Of a stretch of 64,000 nt of DNA, positions 61,697-64,000 are shown one piece after another. The notes below the pieces were generated by a model that saw nothing but the letters and a program-made list of their open reading frames with translations, was not told the DNA's origin and made no database searches. A program made the translations under genes and the position numbers. The stretch spans positions 248,001 to 312,000 of the forward strand of contig NZ_CP130886.1 in NCBI RefSeq assembly GCF_030622045.1. Direction: 5' to 3'. The first letter of the stretch is position 1, and each line of letters begins with the position of its first letter. This stretch comes from Planctellipticum variicoloris. Lineage in GTDB: Bacteria; Planctomycetota; Planctomycetia; Planctomycetales; Planctomycetaceae.

Positions 61697-62668
61697 TCAC
61701 TCCTCATCGCTCAGCGACCACGCTCGAACTGTCTGATCCCAGCCGCCCGACAGCAGCCAGCGGGAATCGGGTGAGAACGCCAGATCGCGGACCTGCCCCG
61801 TATGGCCGGCCAGATCCTCCAGTGGCTCTCCCGATGCAACGTCCCACAGGTGAATGACGCAATTCTTCTTGGTTTCATTCCCTCCCCGATCCGTGCCGCC
61901 GCCCCCCACGGCAATGAGTCTCCCATCGGGGCTGAACGCGCAGCACAGGGGCTGATGGCCCTGCATCAAAAGCGAGTGGGCCTCCTCGCACGTGGAGCCC
62001 TTGAAGACGACGACCCGGCTTCGGGCCTCCTTCGGCGCCAGGCCATCCGGTGCGATCGCAGCGGCAAAGTGCTTGCCGTCCGCGCTCCAGTCGAGCCCCT
62101 GAATATGGCGCCCCACGCCGAAGTCCAGCTCCCACTTCAAGCGCTGCCTGGCGAGGTCCCAGAGCCGAAGCTTTCCCTCCGCGCCGCCGGTGAGCAGTTG
62201 CTTCCCGGCGGGATCCAGCGCCACGGCCCAGATCTGCGGGCCGGCTGCGTTTGCTTTGAACGCGAACGACTTCGCGGGATCTTTCAGATTCCAGCCCGAA
62301 ATGTTGCCGCGGTAGTCGCCGACAATCGCCACCGGCCCCTTGCTCGCGAGAGCAAAGCCATCGGCGCGGTAGTCGAGACGGACCGAGTTCGAGGCCGCCA
62401 GGTCACCGTCCGCCGTCCACCAGCAGACGTGCGAATCGAAACTGCAGGAGACGATCGAGTCGTCCTTGAGAAAACGGGCGCGAATCAGCGGCTTCTTATG
62501 TCCCTTCAGCGATTGCAGCACTTTGTCGGTGGCCGTGTCGTAAACGGTGATGACGCCGGTCGTGGAAAGATCGCCGCCCCCCCAGAGATAGCGACTGCCA
62601 TCCGCAGAAATTGCCACAGTCGTGACGGAAACGGGATGCCGGCGTGACAGACGCAAGTGCGAAAGCAT
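61697..62668 (-). CDS. WD40 repeat protein
   Basis: A 323-residue beta-propeller protein with GGAAGGG before the ATG. Recurring WD-type units include KVLQSLKGHKKPLIRARFLKDDSIVSCSFDSHVCWW, QIWAVALDPAGKQLLTGGAEGKLRLWDL, LLMQGHQPLCCAFSPDGRLIAVGGG and LEDLAGHTGQVRDLAFSPDSRWLLSGGWDQTVRAWSL. No signal peptide or kinase part is present. It serves as a protein-binding scaffold; partners unknown. Confidence 0.92.
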   Translation of the reverse strand: MLSHLRLSRRHPVSVTTVAISADGSRYLWGGGDLSTTGVITVYDTATDKVLQSLKGHKKPLIRARFLKDDSIVSCSFDSHVCWWTADGDLAASNSVRLDYRADGFALASKGPVAIVGDYRGNISGWNLKDPAKSFAFKANAAGPQIWAVALDPAGKQLLTGGAEGKLRLWDLARQRLKWELDFGVGRHIQGLDWSADGKHFAAAIAPDGLAPKEARSRVVVFKGSTCEEAHSLLMQGHQPLCCAFSPDGRLIAVGGGGTDRGGNETKKNCVIHLWDVASGEPLEDLAGHTGQVRDLAFSPDSRWLLSGGWDQTVRAWSLSDEE

Positions 62669-62869
62669 GCTGCCCTTCCGAATCTGCAGAAGCGTCGACA
62701 GAGGTGCTTGACGGAAGCCGATGTGAGGAAGACGATGTTAGTCGGAATGCTTACAAACAGGCAATTCGTGAGTCGCCAGATTCAGGCGTCCGTCGTCTGG
62801 GTTGTGAGCGTGGGCGAATCCGCAGAAATCGTCAGCGTCTCCGGGGACACGCGAATGTCACGCTGACCA

Positions 62870-63193
62870 TTGGAACCGGTCGTCCGTTCCCTCGCGAATC
62901 TGCTGGTCCAAGGAGACTATCCCGGCGCTGTCCGGTACTGCGCAAAATCCTGGCTGACGGCCGCCGACCTCGACGAGATCATCCGGGATTTCGGCCGCAG
63001 GCTCGTCGCACCGCCGAATGTCGGCTGGAAGCTCGACGCTGTTTCTGTGGGCGAAACGGAACGGCCCGCGTGGTCGATCAACGCTCCACTCTGGACGCTG
63101 GAAGATGGAGAATCCGATCTGACGCTTTCGCTGACGATGGTCCGCAAGGACGACCGGTGGGAGATCGAACTGGACGATCTGCATGTGTTGTAA
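62870..63193 (+). CDS. Small conserved hypothetical protein (LWTxEEGxSDLTL-type)
   Basis: A 107-residue protein with a TTG start and a weak ribosome site. The segments SLANLLVQGDYPGAVRYC, LTAADLDEIIRDFG, APPNVGWKLDAVSV, WSINAPLWTLEDGESDLTLSLTM and WEIELDDLHVL follow a small, widespread uncharacterised family (annotated as DUF7668 in my memory, not checked). Cytosolic. Convergent with the next small gene. Confidence 0.7.
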   Translation: MEPVVRSLANLLVQGDYPGAVRYCAKSWLTAADLDEIIRDFGRRLVAPPNVGWKLDAVSVGETERPAWSINAPLWTLEDGESDLTLSLTMVRKDDRWEIELDDLHVL

Positions 63194-63260
63194 TCGGAAG
63201 ACCGTGTTTGCGCCGCGGAGTGGCGTATCGCGACCTCGTTGGGGGCTCGACGAAAAGCCG

Positions 63261-63584
63261 TTACGCGGGCCGTTGTCGTTCAAAGCCCGTGTCAAAGAAC
63301 GTGCCGATATACGCGGGCGGCTCCAGATCGCTGTCTCGAAGCAGCGAGAAAACCTCAACGCCGTGCGCGTCGAAGGGTTCTGCAAGCTCATAAGCCTGCA
63401 AACAGTTGAGGAACTCTGCCCCGCTCTCGCTGGAGTATCGATCCGCCTCCTGATCGGCCAGTTCGATTGCGGCAGATGCGTTGTCGGCTCGCCACAGCGT
63501 AATGCGTTCCTCGTAAACGTGCGCAGCCTGACGGTCTGGCAGGGAGTCCCAGCGAAAGATGCAGCGGACGGAGAACGAATTCAT
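63261..63584 (-). CDS. DUF4288-like small conserved protein
   Basis: A 107-residue protein: FSVRCIFRW, YEERITLWRADNASAAIELADQEADRYSS, LNCLQAYELAEPFDAHGVEVFSLLRDSDLEPPAYIGTFFDTGFERQ. This pattern matches the DUF4288 family of unknown function, often next to other small hypotheticals. No membrane segment. Confidence 0.7.
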   Translation of the reverse strand: MNSFSVRCIFRWDSLPDRQAAHVYEERITLWRADNASAAIELADQEADRYSSESGAEFLNCLQAYELAEPFDAHGVEVFSLLRDSDLEPPAYIGTFFDTGFERQRPA

Positions 63585-63752
63585 GTTCTGGTGCCCTGAC
63601 GGTGTTACGAAGGCTGCAATGTCCTTTACCGCGAGCCGGTCGCAGCGCCGAACAGAAAATCTTCTGTGAGATTCTCCGCCCGACCGGATTATAAGGGGTG
63701 ATGCGGACTGCGTGCGTCCGAATTTGACACCCCCCGGGCAGAGGCAGCGACG

Positions 63753-64000
63753 ATGCAGGTTCCCGAGACTCGACTGAACCTCGTCGTTCGCCTGCGGGAT
63801 CCGGCCGACGGAGAGGCATGGACGCAGTTTCTGGCCGAGTATGAGCCGTTTCTGTTGAATTTGTTCCGTCGGCGCGGGCTGCAGGAGGCCGACGTCCGCG
63901 ACGTGGCCCAGCAGGTGCTGATGTCGGTGGCCGGGCGCGTCTCCGAATGGCAGCCGGACGGGCTTCCGGCGTCGTTTCGACGCTGGCTGACGACGATTGC
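63753..64000 (+). CDS. ECF-type RNA polymerase sigma factor, 3' truncated by window end
   Basis: Eighty-two codons of a sigma-70 family (ECF) factor starting at the ATG at 63753. The visible part is region 2: ETRLNLVVRLRDPADGEAWTQFLAEYEPFLLNLFRRRGLQEADVRDVAQQVLMSV with the SFRRWLTTI continuation. It resembles short planctomycete ECF factors. The rest, including region 4, lies outside the window. Confidence 0.85.
   Translation, partial: MQVPETRLNLVVRLRDPADGEAWTQFLAEYEPFLLNLFRRRGLQEADVRDVAQQVLMSVAGRVSEWQPDGLPASFRRWLTTI

Overview
The window is a 64 kb high-G+C chromosomal segment from a planctomycete (Planctomycetota, most likely Planctomycetales). This is inferred from gene content: twin-arginine (TAT)-type Gfo/Idh/MocA oxidoreductases, a DUF1501 protein, proline-rich lipoproteins, a DUF11 surface protein, stand-alone TadE/TadG genes, a short ECF sigma factor and a complete nitrogen-type PTS. 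No rRNA, tRNA, CRISPR array, insertion sequence or phage was recognised. Most of the DNA is ordinary chromosome; one small lower-G+C insert stands out.

Layout. 1-5.3 kb: 5'-truncated view of a glnE gene (minus strand) carrying two ACT-like modules between its two catalytic halves, then a Gfo/Idh/MocA oxidoreductase with a textbook terminator. 5.3-9.1 kb: inorganic-carbon cluster: a winged-helix regulator, an operator-like palindrome, a beta-carbonic anhydrase and a SulP transporter-STAS-carbonic anhydrase fusion. 10-21 kb: a stress and envelope block (DUF4142, YciE/DUF892 ferritin-like, a frameshifted small basic protein, a CsbD/ElaB-like operon of small membrane proteins behind a putative sigma-54 promoter, a sigma-54 response regulator, DUF2383, a PRC-barrel protein, a HAD phosphatase-P-loop ATPase fusion). 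21-24 kb: an HPr-like protein without the phosphorylatable histidine, a TGS GTPase with a degenerate G4 motif and a rhomboid protease. 24-29.3 kb: secreted or lipoprotein genes, two of them related to each other and one ending in a DUF11 domain. 29.4-36.5 kb: UvrA paralogue, membrane glycosyltransferase, TadG/TadE/TadE operon.

36.7-45.7 kb: FAH-family enzyme, rsgA, a papain-like/alpha-beta hydrolase fusion, two tiny ORFs, a prenyltransferase-like/beta-helix protein and lysS. 45.8-47.7 kb: a tail-to-tail AbiEii/AbiEi-type toxin-antitoxin pair with lower G+C and two perfect long palindromes sharing a GTATATATAC core. 47.7-51.5 kb: ferritin-like protein, rplU and an RNase E/G gene. 52.1-55.4 kb: hpf-ptsN-ptsH-ptsI, a PTS-Ntr operon. 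55.8-64 kb: lipoprotein, TolC-like efflux protein, a Gfo/Idh/MocA plus DUF1501 pair, a possible HEPN-like membrane protein, a WD40 protein, two small conserved hypotheticals and a truncated ECF sigma factor.

Functional themes are nitrogen and phosphate-relay control (GlnE-ACT, PTS-Ntr, two HPr-fold proteins, a sigma-54 activator), inorganic carbon supply, stress and envelope proteins, and surface or secreted proteins. The strongest candidates for new biology are the ACT-containing GlnE, the convergent AbiE pair with its two palindromes, the sigma-54-linked stress-membrane operon, the HAD-ATPase fusion and the papain-hydrolase fusion.
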